From Leminorella grimontii ATCC 33999 = DSM 5078 (GTDB taxonomy: Bacteria; Pseudomonadota; Gammaproteobacteria; Enterobacterales; Enterobacteriaceae), in assembly GCF_000439085.1 (NCBI RefSeq), contig NZ_AUUA01000001.1, positions 124,001 to 188,000 of the forward strand: a stretch of DNA of 64,000 nucleotides, given 5' to 3'. The translations under genes and the position numbers were made by a program. The stretch's first letter is position 1; each line of letters starts with the position of its first letter. The notes under the pieces are model-generated. The model made no database searches and was not told the origin of the DNA. It saw only the letters and a program-made list of their open reading frames with translations. Below are positions 46,303-54,732 of the stretch, in pieces.

Positions 46303-46905
46303 ATGACCAAAAAAGTCAATTTAGTGACCGATGCCGGTGCAGATGTTAATACTGTTAACGAAGCTGTTTCACACCGGATAAAGCAGTACCGTAAGCAAAA
46401 AAAATTATCTCTTGATGAACTATCCAGAAGAGCAAATATCAGTAAAGGTATGCTGGTAGAGATTGAAGGATGTAAGGCTAATCCCAGTATTGCGTTGTTG
46501 TGCCGTCTTGCTGCTGCAATGGGGGTATCAGTTGCGGATTTTGTCAACGTCAGTACAAAGCCGGATGTCCACATTATTGCAGACACTGAGATTCCTGAAC
46601 TCTGGAAGGGAGAAAAAGGGGGAAGTGCCAGGCTTCTTGCTGGATCAGGGGGCCCGGATATGATTGAACTCTGGATGTGGGAAATGATGCCAGGGGAAAA
46701 ATTTTCTTCGTCAGGGCATCCTTTGGGAACGCTGGAATTACTTTATGTGCAGTCCGGTACGCTTACGCTGGGAGTGAAAGATAGTTTTTTCCAAGTGAAA
46801 GCCGGCTATTCCGCGACAGCCAGAACAGATGTACCCCACTTTTATGAAAACCAGGGCGATATCATCCTGAATTTCATCATGACTGTTAACGAAAAATCAT
46901 CCTGA
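46303..46905 (+). CDS. XRE-family regulator with C-terminal cupin
   Basis: 200 residues. HTH_3 at about residues 22-76 (IKQYRKQKKLSLDELSRRANISKGMLVEIEG, NPSIALLCRLAAAMGVSV), cupin_2 at about 120-195 (MPGEKFSSSGHPLGTLELLYVQSGTLTLGV, VPHFYENQGDI). This layout is usual for regulators that sense a small metabolite. Divergent from the B3/B4-DapA operon, so almost surely its regulator; it could also act on the nearby dms genes, though the operators look different. AT-richer than backbone. Confidence 0.88.
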   Translation: MTKKVNLVTDAGADVNTVNEAVSHRIKQYRKQKKLSLDELSRRANISKGMLVEIEGCKANPSIALLCRLAAAMGVSVADFVNVSTKPDVHIIADTEIPELWKGEKGGSARLLAGSGGPDMIELWMWEMMPGEKFSSSGHPLGTLELLYVQSGTLTLGVKDSFFQVKAGYSATARTDVPHFYENQGDIILNFIMTVNEKSS

Positions 46906-47346
46906 GGGATGAGTGACAGGTTAAAAATTTTACTTGTCTACTAGGAAAATATGTAACTACATGAAAATAGTGGCAGGGCCGTTAATATCATTGCTGGTGT
47001 TGTTCGTGATACTGCTATCTGCGCACTCAAAGCAAACTTGTATTGAGGGCCTTCGGCCCGGTAGCTGCGCCGTATATTTGAAGTAGTCGCGCTCCTTGCT
47101 TCACCTGCCTTAAGCTCATCAACCTGCTTATACCGCCCTTTTAGCCAATTCGATGCGACACGATCATATTAGTGAATGATATTAACATTTAACATATTAA
47201 CCACATTATTATCCAATTTAGTAATATTAACTCTTTCTATATATGGTTTCCTGCGTAATTTATCAGTGAAACTGTCGAACCGGTCAACAAAATCACGAAC
47301 ATAACTCTTTATGATTATCCGAATAACAAAAATAGTCGGAGGATGT
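46906..47346. other. 441-bp spacer with decayed coding-like DNA
   Basis: On the minus strand about 47165-46944 an open frame without a clean start reads SNWLKGRYKQVDELKAGEA... and IRRSYRAEGPQYKFALSAQI, GC-richer than the dms genes and looking like a remnant of a lost gene. GGGCC-TTC-GGCCC at 47057-47069 is a small hairpin inside it. The right part (47170-47346) is AT-rich and holds the phsA promoter; no clear FNR box was found. Confidence 0.5.
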
Positions 47347-49626
47347 GTGAGCATTAATCGTCGTGATTTTATCAAAAGCGTTGGCGTAGGCTGTGCCGGG
47401 TACGCCATCGGCAGCTTTGCTCCGGGGGCGCTGGCGCTCCAAAAGCCCGAGATGTTGGATGGGAAGAGCAGCTTAACGCCGAGCCTGTGTGAAATGTGTT
47501 CGTTTCGCTGCCCGATAGAGGCTCAGGTCATTAACAATAAAACCGTTTTTATTCAGGGGAATACCCACGCGGAGCATCAGGGCTCCCGAGTGTGCGCGCG
47601 GGGCGGCAGCGGCGTCAGCCTGATTAACGATCCGGCGCGGATCGTTCAACCGATGAAGCGCAAGGGGCCTAGAGGCGCCGGAGAGTGGGAAGTCATCACC
47701 TGGGAGCAGGCCTATAAAGAAATAGCGGAAAAGCTTAATGCGATAAAGAAGGCCTTCGGGCCTGAAAGCGTTGTATTTTCCTCTAAGTCAGGATCGCTTT
47801 CCTCCCACTTATTCCATTTGGCGAGCGCATTTGGCTCTCCCAATACCTTTACTCATGCAACGACTTGCCCGGCGGGGAAAGCCATTGCCGCTCAGGTCAT
47901 GATGGGCGGCGATTTGGCGATGGATATCGAAAATACCCGCTATATGGTGGCCTTCGGCCACAACCTCTACGAGGGTATTGAAGTCGCCGATACGCACGAA
48001 ATGATGATGGCGCAGGAGAACGGCGCCAAAGTCGTCAGCTTCGATCCCAGACTGTCGGTGTTTTCCAGCAAGGCCGACGAGTGGCACGCGATCCGGCCGG
48101 GCGGCGATTTGCCCGTGCTTCAGGCGATGTGTCACGTATTGATTGAAGAAAACCTGTACGACAAGGCGTTTATCGAACGTTACACGGTCGGCTTCGATCG
48201 GCTGTCGGCGTCGCTTAAAGACACCACGCCGGAGTGGGCCGAAAAGCATTCGGACATTTCTGCCGACGTGATTCGCCGCGTTGCGCGTGAAATCGCCGCT
48301 GCGGCGCCCCATGTCATCGTTAACCCTGGGCATAGAGCGACCTATAACAAAGAAGAGCTCGACATGCGTCGGATGATTTTCACCATGAACGCGCTGTTGG
48401 GCTGCATCGAGCGCCGCGGCGGGATGTATCAGAAGAAGGGGGCAGAGAAGTATAACAAGCTGGCCGGAGAGGCCGTCGCGCCGACGCTGGCGAAGCCCGG
48501 CGTAAAAGACATGCCGAAGATTGAGGCCAAGCGAATAGACGCGACTCGGCCCGAGTTTAAATACATCAACAAAGGCGGCGGCATCGTTCAGAGCATCATC
48601 GACGCCGTTGAAACGGAAAAGCCCTATGCGGTTAAGGCGTGGATGATGTCTCGCCATAACCCGCTGCAAACCGTCTCCTGCCGTCCGGAGTTAGTTAAAA
48701 CCATAGAAAAGCTGGAGCTGGTGGTCAGCTGCGACGTCTATTTGAGCGAAAGCGCCGCCTACGCCGACTACCTGCTGCCCGAGTGCACCTATCTGGAACG
48801 GGATGAGGAAATTTCCGACGTATCAGGCCTGAATCCGGCCTACGCCGTGCGCCAGCAGGTGGTTAAGCCGATTGGCAACGCCAAGCCAAGCTGGCAAATT
48901 TGGCAGGAGCTGGGGAGCGCTCTGGGGTTAGAGAAATACTTCCCCTGGAAGGATATGGCGACCCGCCAACTGTTCCAGGCCAAGGGGGACGAGGATCTCT
49001 ACAAGAAAATTCATCAAACCGGCTATCTCTCCTACGGCATTCCTCTGCTGCTGCGTGAACCGGATTCCGTCAGCGCGTTCGTTAAGGCTTATCCAAAGGC
49101 GGCTGCGGGGCTGTCCGCCGACGGCACCTTTGGCGACGAGCTGAAGTTCAAGTCGCCCAGCGGTTTGATTGAGCTCTATTCCGAAACGCTCGAGGGCCTG
49201 GCCGAAGGCTTTGGCGCGCCGCTTTACCGCCAGTTCCCGCTAAAGGAGGACGGCGAACTTTACTTTATTCAGGGCAAGGTGGCCGTTCATACCAACGGCG
49301 CGACGCAGTACGTCCCGATGCTGTCGGAGCTCATGTGGGACAACCCGGTGTGGATCCACCCTCAAACGGCAAAAGAGAAGGGGATCAAGACCGGCGACGT
49401 GGTCTGGCTAAGCAACAAGATTGGTAAAGAAAAGGGCACGGCGTTGGTTACTCCAGCCATCCGCCCGGACACGCTGTTTGTCTATATGGGCTTTGGCGCC
49501 AAGGCGGGGGCTAAAACCGCTGCCACCACCCACGGCGTACACTGCGGCAACCTGTTGCCTCACGAAACGAGCCCGGTTTGCGGCACCAACGTTCACACCG
49601 CGGGCGTTCAGCTGAGTCGTGGCTAA
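47347..49626 (+). CDS. phsA: thiosulfate reductase catalytic subunit PhsA
   Basis: 759 residues from GTG 47347 (RBS GGAGG at 47339-47343); Salmonella PhsA is 758. The ATG at 47311 would add 12 residues ahead of the Tat signal and is less likely. Tat motif NRRDFIKSVG, then 4Fe-4S ligands CEMCSFRCPI...CARGGSGVS. Mo-bis-MGD enzyme with Cys ligand in THATTCPAGKAIA near residue 170. The C-terminal block GFGAKAGAKTAATTHG is PhsA-type. Reduces thiosulfate to sulfide and sulfite in the periplasm, so the strain should form H2S. Composition returns to backbone-like here. Confidence 0.95.
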   Translation: MSINRRDFIKSVGVGCAGYAIGSFAPGALALQKPEMLDGKSSLTPSLCEMCSFRCPIEAQVINNKTVFIQGNTHAEHQGSRVCARGGSGVSLINDPARIVQPMKRKGPRGAGEWEVITWEQAYKEIAEKLNAIKKAFGPESVVFSSKSGSLSSHLFHLASAFGSPNTFTHATTCPAGKAIAAQVMMGGDLAMDIENTRYMVAFGHNLYEGIEVADTHEMMMAQENGAKVVSFDPRLSVFSSKADEWHAIRPGGDLPVLQAMCHVLIEENLYDKAFIERYTVGFDRLSASLKDTTPEWAEKHSDISADVIRRVAREIAAAAPHVIVNPGHRATYNKEELDMRRMIFTMNALLGCIERRGGMYQKKGAEKYNKLAGEAVAPTLAKPGVKDMPKIEAKRIDATRPEFKYINKGGGIVQSIIDAVETEKPYAVKAWMMSRHNPLQTVSCRPELVKTIEKLELVVSCDVYLSESAAYADYLLPECTYLERDEEISDVSGLNPAYAVRQQVVKPIGNAKPSWQIWQELGSALGLEKYFPWKDMATRQLFQAKGDEDLYKKIHQTGYLSYGIPLLLREPDSVSAFVKAYPKAAAGLSADGTFGDELKFKSPSGLIELYSETLEGLAEGFGAPLYRQFPLKEDGELYFIQGKVAVHTNGATQYVPMLSELMWDNPVWIHPQTAKEKGIKTGDVVWLSNKIGKEKGTALVTPAIRPDTLFVYMGFGAKAGAKTAATTHGVHCGNLLPHETSPVCGTNVHTAGVQLSRG

Positions 49627-49638
49627 GGAGAAAGAGAG

Positions 49639-50208
49639 ATGAGCAATAATCATTACGTCATGCTGCACGACGAAAAGCGCTGCATCGGCTGCCAGGCCTG
49701 CACCGTCGCCTGTAAAACGATGAACGATATCCCCGAAGGCTACAGCCGGCTTCAGGTCCAAATTCGGGGGCCGGAAGAGGGCGCGGGCGCAATGCACTTT
49801 CAGTTTTTCCGCGTTTCCTGCCAGCACTGTGAAGACGCGCCGTGCATCTCCGTGTGCCCGACCGGCGCATCCTGGAGAGATGAAAACGGCGTCGTTCGCG
49901 TCGACGCCAAAAAGTGCCTGGGCTGCGACTACTGCGTTGCGGCCTGTCCTTATCACGTACGCTATCTGAATCCGCAAACTCACGTGGCCGACAAGTGCAA
50001 CTTCTGCGCCGATACGCGCCTTGCCCAAGGGCTTGAGCCGGCCTGCGTCAGCGTCTGCCCGACGGACGCGCTGCGCTTTGGCCGTGCCGATGAGCCCGCA
50101 ATCAAGCAGTGGATTTCCCAACACGGCGCCTATCAGTATCACTTGGAAAACGTGGGGAAACCGGCGTTATTCCGTCGTAAAGAGATCCATCAGGGGGATA
50201 AAGCATGA
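49639..50208 (+). CDS. phsB: thiosulfate reductase iron-sulfur subunit PhsB
   Basis: 189 residues (Salmonella 192). Four ferredoxin-type clusters: [51 protein letters not shown]...[10 protein letters not shown]. Transfers electrons from PhsC to PhsA. 12 bp after phsA; its last four bases overlap the phsC start (ATGA). Confidence 0.96.
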   Translation: MSNNHYVMLHDEKRCIGCQACTVACKTMNDIPEGYSRLQVQIRGPEEGAGAMHFQFFRVSCQHCEDAPCISVCPTGASWRDENGVVRVDAKKCLGCDYCVAACPYHVRYLNPQTHVADKCNFCADTRLAQGLEPACVSVCPTDALRFGRADEPAIKQWISQHGAYQYHLENVGKPALFRRKEIHQGDKA

Positions 50209-50960
50209 ACAGCTTATGGGGAGCCGAACTCCACTATACGCCAGACTACTGGCCCGCGTGGTTAATCATCGCCGGCATGCTGGTGGTCGGCCTGTTGGCG
50301 GTACTCGCGCTGCACGGTCTGATGCGCTGTTGGCTTGCGCCCAAGTCAACGAGCGGCGGCGTAGAAGAGAAAACCTATCTTTACTCAAAGGCCGTTCGCT
50401 TTTGGCACTGGGGGAACGCGCTGCTGTTTATTTTGCTGCTGGTCAGTGGTTTGTTTAACCACTTCTCCATTGGCAACGTTGCGGCTCAGGTCGCGCTGCA
50501 TGAAATTTGCGGCTATCTGCTGCTGGCGTTCTGGATTGGCTTTGTGGTTATCAACATGATTGGCGGCAACGGCGTTCATTACCGGATCCGAAGCGCCGGG
50601 CTTGTCGAACGCAGCCTGCGGCAGGCGCGCTTTTATCTATTTGGCATCATGAAAGGGGAAAGTCATCCGTTCCCGGCAACGGCGCAGGGGAAATTTAATC
50701 CTCTGCAACAGCTGGCGTACGTTGGCGTGATGTATCTGCTGGTGCCGCTGCTGCTGCTAACCGGCCTGCTGTGCCTATTCCCTGATATTGTAGGCAACGG
50801 CTATTGGATGCTTAAGGCGCATCTAGTACTGGCCATCGCCGGCCTGCTGTTTATCTGCGGCCACTTCTATCTCTGTACGACCGGCGATACGCCGACCCAG
50901 ACGTTTAGAAGCATGGTGGACGGTTATCACCGCCATCGCCATCAGCGCAATAGCGAATAA
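50205..50960 (+). CDS. phsC: thiosulfate reductase cytochrome b subunit PhsC
   Basis: 251 residues (Salmonella 254). Five hydrophobic segments of the di-heme cytochrome b561/FdnI type, with heme-type histidines in [21 protein letters not shown] and the last helix [10 protein letters not shown]. Starts [17 protein letters not shown] as in PhsC. Couples menaquinol oxidation to thiosulfate reduction, a proton-motive-force-driven step. Ends with [11 protein letters not shown]. Confidence 0.95.
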   Translation: MNSLWGAELHYTPDYWPAWLIIAGMLVVGLLAVLALHGLMRCWLAPKSTSGGVEEKTYLYSKAVRFWHWGNALLFILLLVSGLFNHFSIGNVAAQVALHEICGYLLLAFWIGFVVINMIGGNGVHYRIRSAGLVERSLRQARFYLFGIMKGESHPFPATAQGKFNPLQQLAYVGVMYLLVPLLLLTGLLCLFPDIVGNGYWMLKAHLVLAIAGLLFICGHFYLCTTGDTPTQTFRSMVDGYHRHRHQRNSE

Positions 50961-50966
50961 CGCTTC

Positions 50967-50998
50967 TCAGGCCTCATGGAATGCATCATGAGGCCTGA
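50967..50998. terminator. hairpin between convergent phsC and DUF gene
   Basis: Perfect 12-bp stem TCAGGCCTCATG / CATGAGGCCTGA with 8-nt loop; no strong T-tract on either strand. Shared 3' end of both operons by position. Confidence 0.6.
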
Positions 50999-51004
50999 CT
51001 TCAG

Positions 51005-51862
51005 CTATTCAAACGTTATAGCGCGTATTTTTCCTCGCCAAAATGGATAGCGTTGCCCTTTAGACGCGCGGGCAATTTCAAATGAATGGGGGATCATCAT
51101 TCCTTGCACCAGACGATAGTCGTTGCGCAGGGCGTATTCACCTGACCCGTGATAGGGAGTAGTAAGATCGCCATCTTCTTCGGAAAAAAACGCTTCCAGG
51201 CTTCCATCCGGTCGAAACGTTGCGATAAGCGACGTTTCCATACCGAAACCAGAAACGATAGCTCTGGCGCGAGTGTCGTCAATCGATTCCCAACGAACCG
51301 GGCCTCCGGGAAAAAGTGATAGCGGATACAGCGGGCTTTCTAAAAGCCAGCGTCTTAAAGACGTTCTGTTTAGCTCAGGCGTTTCTTTTTCGTCCACTAC
51401 GGCGATTGCTGAAGCGATCTTGGCCCGCATTTCCATTTTTCCGTTAGCAAAAAAGTCATAGGCCTTAGCCCATAAGCCAAGCTCCATTGATGTCTTAGCG
51501 GAAAAGAGCATTGCCGGCTCGCCAATTGCCACCACTAAATTAGCGCTGGTCGGGCTGAATTCAGTCATTAAAGGGCGGCGAAACTGCCCCTCAAGTTCAG
51601 CGTTTACCAAGCGATAGGCGGATTGAGGATTAGGAACGGCAAAGCGTAGATATTTTTGCACCGGCGTTGGCAAATGTGCCAGTCCAGCAAATTGTTCCGG
51701 CGGTATGTCGTTAGCCATAGCTATTTTGCGAACGCTATCCACATGGATGGCAATGTCTCGTTCCGTTTGGCGAATGGCGCAGGCTATCCAGATGAAAATG
51801 ACGGCAATAGTTAATCCGACAGCAATTAAAATGCGGCGTTTTGGAAAAAAGGATTTCTGCAT
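51005..51862 (-). CDS. DUF6544-like membrane-anchored protein
   Basis: 285 residues. One N-terminal hydrophobic segment (ILIAVGLTIAVIFIWIACAI, residues 11-30) acts as signal anchor; the rest is soluble and would face the periplasm. The block LPTPVQKYLRFAVP near residue 64 is typical of a family of uncharacterised proteins I associate with DUF6544. Second gene of an operon behind a TetR regulator (8-bp gap). Function unknown; domain name given from memory of the motif. Confidence 0.65.
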   Translation of the reverse strand: MQKSFFPKRRILIAVGLTIAVIFIWIACAIRQTERDIAIHVDSVRKIAMANDIPPEQFAGLAHLPTPVQKYLRFAVPNPQSAYRLVNAELEGQFRRPLMTEFSPTSANLVVAIGEPAMLFSAKTSMELGLWAKAYDFFANGKMEMRAKIASAIAVVDEKETPELNRTSLRRWLLESPLYPLSLFPGGPVRWESIDDTRARAIVSGFGMETSLIATFRPDGSLEAFFSEEDGDLTTPYHGSGEYALRNDYRLVQGMMIPHSFEIARASKGQRYPFWRGKIRAITFE

Positions 51863-51870
51863 AGTGGCTC

Positions 51871-52494
51871 CTAAGCGTTGGGGCGTAGCGTATGAATAAA
51901 GCTCATCATTGTGTCAACCAGCGCCAGCGCTTCGCATTCCACGTCTTTTTCTGAAAGAAGAGGGGCCTGCCCCTGAAGTATGAGCCATGCGCATCCGTGG
52001 ATGGCGGACCATAGGGTAAAGGCAATGTGGCCCGCATCCCTATCTTTTAAATATCCCTGCTCCTGACATGCCTGAACTGCAATACGTAAGGTTTCCAGAC
52101 ATTCTGAGCCAAGGGGAGTGTCGAATGGATTTTGGGCGCTTTCACTAAAAGTGGTAGGGGAGAACATGAGACGATACAGGTTGGGATATGCAAAGGCGAA
52201 GCGTAGATAGGCTTTTCCTCCTTCTCTCAGCCGCTCAAGCGGCCTCTGCTGGTTCGAGACGGCAATGCGCAGTTTTTCACTTAACAATATCTGAAATCCC
52301 TTTTGCTGAACGGCATACATAAGGGCGTCTTTATTAGAAAAGTGGTTGTAAAGCGCCGGCGCTTTACATCCGACTTCCTCGGCTACCTGCGCTAGCGTAA
52401 TTGTTGATGCTTCATGTGTATCAAGCAGCCGTAGAGTAGCTTCAATAGAACATTTCGTGATGTTGATTTGTTCACTTTTATTGGGGCGAGCCAT
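51871..52494 (-). CDS. TetR/AcrR-family regulator with WHG-type C-terminal domain
   Basis: 207 residues from ATG 52494 (MARPNKSEQINITKCS, GGGAA six bases upstream); a start four codons earlier is possible. HTH residues 20-62: TITLAQVAEEVGCKAPALYNHFSNKDALMYAV. C-terminal half has the WSAIHGCAWL segment near residue 165, matching the TetR_C 'WHG' subfamily. Controls itself and the DUF gene through the three operators directly upstream; ligand unknown. Confidence 0.88.
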   Translation of the reverse strand: MARPNKSEQINITKCSIEATLRLLDTHEASTITLAQVAEEVGCKAPALYNHFSNKDALMYAVQQKGFQILLSEKLRIAVSNQQRPLERLREGGKAYLRFAFAYPNLYRLMFSPTTFSESAQNPFDTPLGSECLETLRIAVQACQEQGYLKDRDAGHIAFTLWSAIHGCAWLILQGQAPLLSEKDVECEALALVDTMMSFIHTLRPNA

Positions 52495-52515
52495 GAGCAT
52501 TCCCATTTAATTAAT

Positions 52516-52556
52516 TTAATGTCATTAAGTTAATGATATTAAATTAATGGCATTAA
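52516..52556. promoter_or_regulatory. three phased operators of the TetR regulator
   Basis: Three 13-bp palindromes of form TTAATGNNATTAA at 52516-52528, 52530-52542 and 52544-52556, with an exact 14-bp period. They lie 22-62 bp before the tetR start, covering the expected promoter. Confidence 0.8.
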
Positions 52557-52642
52557 GTTTGTCAATATAGGGAGCCAGGCAAACGAAAAGGAATCCGAAG
52601 AAAATCGAGCGGAAAAGGAAGGGGCAACGAGTAGCGAAAAAT

Positions 52643-52670
52643 AAAAAGTCCGGGATTTCCCGGACTTTTT
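52643..52670 (-). terminator. gltA terminator
   Basis: AAAAAGTCCGGG / CCCGGACTTTTT with loop ATTT; on the minus strand the stem ends in a T-run. 22 bp past the gltA stop codon. Confidence 0.9.
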
Positions 52671-52692
52671 ACGTTGCAGCAATGCTGAAAAG

Positions 52693-53988
52693 CTACTCTT
52701 TCGCCTTAGGCAGCTGGCTGTGGAACTCGCGTTCGGTATAGCCCATGTAGCGCTGGCGGGGGCGGGCGATGCGAACGCCGTCTTCGTACATTTCGTTCCA
52801 GTGGGCGATCCAGCCTATAGTGCGGGCGATGGCGAAGATAACCGTGAACATAGAGGTCGGAATGCCGATAGCCTTCAGGATGATGCCAGAGTAGAAGTCC
52901 ACGTTCGGGTAGAGCTTCTTCTCGATGAAGTACGGGTCGCTAAGGGCGATTTTTTCCAGCTCCATGGCGATATCCAGCAGCTCGTCATCAAGCTTGAGCT
53001 CCTGAAGAACCTCATGGCAGGTTTCGCGCATGACGGTGGCGCGCGGGTCGTAGTTTTTATACACCCGGTGGCCGAAGCCCATCAGACGGAACGGATCGTC
53101 CTTATCTTTAGCCTTGGCGATAAATTCGGGAATGCGCTCTACGCTGCCGATTTCTTCCAGCATCTTCAGGCAGGCTTCGTTCGCGCCGCCGTGCGCCGGC
53201 CCCCACAGCGAAGCGATGCCGGCCGCGATGCAGGCAAACGGGTTAGCGCCGGAGGAGCCCGCGGTTCTGACCGTCGAGGTTGAGGCGTTTTGTTCGTGAT
53301 CGGCATGCAGGATGAAGATGCGGTCCATGGCGCGCTCGATAATAGGGTTAACCACGTAGTCTTCGCACGGAGTGGCGAACATCATATGCAGGAAGTTACC
53401 CGCATAGGAGAGGTCGTTGCGCGGATACATGAACGGCTGGCCGACGGAGTACTTGTAGCACATCGCCGCTACGGTCGGCATTTTCGACAGCAGGCGGAAC
53501 GCGGTGATTTCACGGTGGCGCTCGTTGTGAACGTCCAGCGAGTCATGATAGAACGCGGCCAGAGCGCCGGTTACGCCGCACAGCACCGCCATGGGGTGTG
53601 AGTCGCGGCGGAAGCCTTGGAACAGGCGGGTGATCTGCTCATGGATCATCGTATGGCGCGTCACGATATCTTTGAAGGTAGCAAACTGCTCTGCGGTAGG
53701 GGTTTCGCCGTACAGCAGGATGTAGCAGACCTCCAGATAGGTAGACTCTTTCGCCAGTTGGGCAATGGGAAAACCACGGTGTAATAGAATCCCTTCGTTA
53801 CCGTCGATAAAGGTGATTTGAGATTCGCAGGACGCAGTGGACAGATAGCCCGGGTCGTAAGTAAACAGCCCCTTTGAGCCCAGAGTTCTTACGTCCAGCA
53901 CGTCTTCCCCCAGAGTTCCACTTAAGATAGGAAGCTCAATATTTCTGCCGTCATCAAGAACCAGCGTCGCTTTTTTTTCTACAGCCAT
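52693..53988 (-). CDS. gltA: citrate synthase (type II)
   Basis: Condenses acetyl-CoA and oxaloacetate. 431 residues (E. coli 427), the hexameric NADH-sensitive type with the N-terminal domain [15 protein letters not shown]. Active-site motifs [11 protein letters not shown] (first catalytic His, ~265) and [14 protein letters not shown] (second His, ~306); catalytic Asp in the NVDFYSG block. Divergent from sucA across a 744-bp spacer that in E. coli would be followed by sdhCDAB. Confidence 0.97.
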   Translation of the reverse strand: MAVEKKATLVLDDGRNIELPILSGTLGEDVLDVRTLGSKGLFTYDPGYLSTASCESQITFIDGNEGILLHRGFPIAQLAKESTYLEVCYILLYGETPTAEQFATFKDIVTRHTMIHEQITRLFQGFRRDSHPMAVLCGVTGALAAFYHDSLDVHNERHREITAFRLLSKMPTVAAMCYKYSVGQPFMYPRNDLSYAGNFLHMMFATPCEDYVVNPIIERAMDRIFILHADHEQNASTSTVRTAGSSGANPFACIAAGIASLWGPAHGGANEACLKMLEEIGSVERIPEFIAKAKDKDDPFRLMGFGHRVYKNYDPRATVMRETCHEVLQELKLDDELLDIAMELEKIALSDPYFIEKKLYPNVDFYSGIILKAIGIPTSMFTVIFAIARTIGWIAHWNEMYEDGVRIARPRQRYMGYTEREFHSQLPKAKE

Positions 53989-54318
53989 GATTGTCTCCGT
54001 TATATATTCAGTTCAAAGGAGTCTGGCAATGTAAAACCGTGATTGCCTTTCTTGTCATTCTTGCACCCCACCATTCTGGCTGTTTCTTCACCGGCGGGGC
54101 TTGTTCGTTACCTACGAAGCTATCCCTCTCATGCCTGCCGCGTCGACGCATCCTGAATAATTTGGTGCATTTATGTCTATTACAGTTGCATAAATTTAGA
54201 CCATCGTGAAGATTTATTTTACTTTTTTTTTACAATTTTGGGGTTTGTTATCATTTTATTAACAATATAGATGATGCGTTTCACATAAACTTATTGTTTT
54301 TAATGGTTTTTTCTCGAT

Positions 54319-54334
54319 TGTGATCGTGCTCACT
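54319..54334. promoter_or_regulatory. candidate CRP site
   Basis: TGTGA-TCGTGC-TCACT, one mismatch from the consensus. It is about 80 bp before the start expected from the promoter at 54373-54400, a spacing reminiscent of the E. coli sdhC promoter. Confidence 0.65.
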
Positions 54335-54372
54335 ATTTGGGCAAAAATGTTATAAATCTGTTTTTATTTGAA

Positions 54373-54400
54373 TTGTATTTGTAAAATTAGGCTCTATACT
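54373..54400 (+). promoter_or_regulatory. candidate promoter for sucABCD
   Basis: TTGTAT, 16-bp spacer, TATACT. Leader to sucA would be about 325 nt. Probably the old sdhC-type promoter now reading directly into sucA. Confidence 0.5.
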
Positions 54401-54732
54401 CAAGGGCATCCCAGCCGGAATGTTGCAAGAAGGTTGCTACATTGAGGCGTTTGATGTGGGTTATACCTCATTTATTTAATACCACGACGAACGGTGAATG
54501 GCGAGAAAAGCAGCAGCCTTTGTCGTGTAACGGCTTATATTGAAAGCAATTATCTGGTATTAATAAAAGCGAATGTAGTCACGGCGAACGTTTTCCGTGC
54601 CGAATAAAGCGAAACAGACAGCATCTTTTATCATTTACCATCAAGGATTGTGGTTTTTACGTAACGACATGTTAAAGACGCTGCTGATTCTGCGACGGCA
54701 CATACTTAAAGCATGATGCTTAAGAGGTCATA

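Larger units (their letters stand above)
53989..54732. promoter_or_regulatory. gltA-sucA spacer with sdh genes missing
   Basis: 744 bp, AT-rich in the middle, no coding frame with SdhC, D, A or B character. The only ORF (53991-54209) lacks recognisable similarity. Holds the gltA promoter(s) on the left, a CRP-type site at 54319-54334 and a promoter-like TTGTAT-N16-TATACT at 54373-54400. RBS before sucA is AAGAGG. Confidence 0.7.

Noticed and set aside
46260-46586. 109-codon N-terminal extension of the B3/B4 gene
   Set aside because: It would overlap most of the HTH part of the divergent XRE gene, and its residues look like an antisense shadow; GTG 46259 has a good RBS.
47809-48669. 286-codon minus-strand frame opposite phsA
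   Set aside because: Shadow of phsA, which matches Salmonella PhsA throughout.
53991-54209. 72-codon ORF in the gltA-sucA spacer considered as an sdh remnant
   Set aside because: Translation shows no SdhC/D/A/B motif and no RBS; it overlaps the expected gltA promoter.
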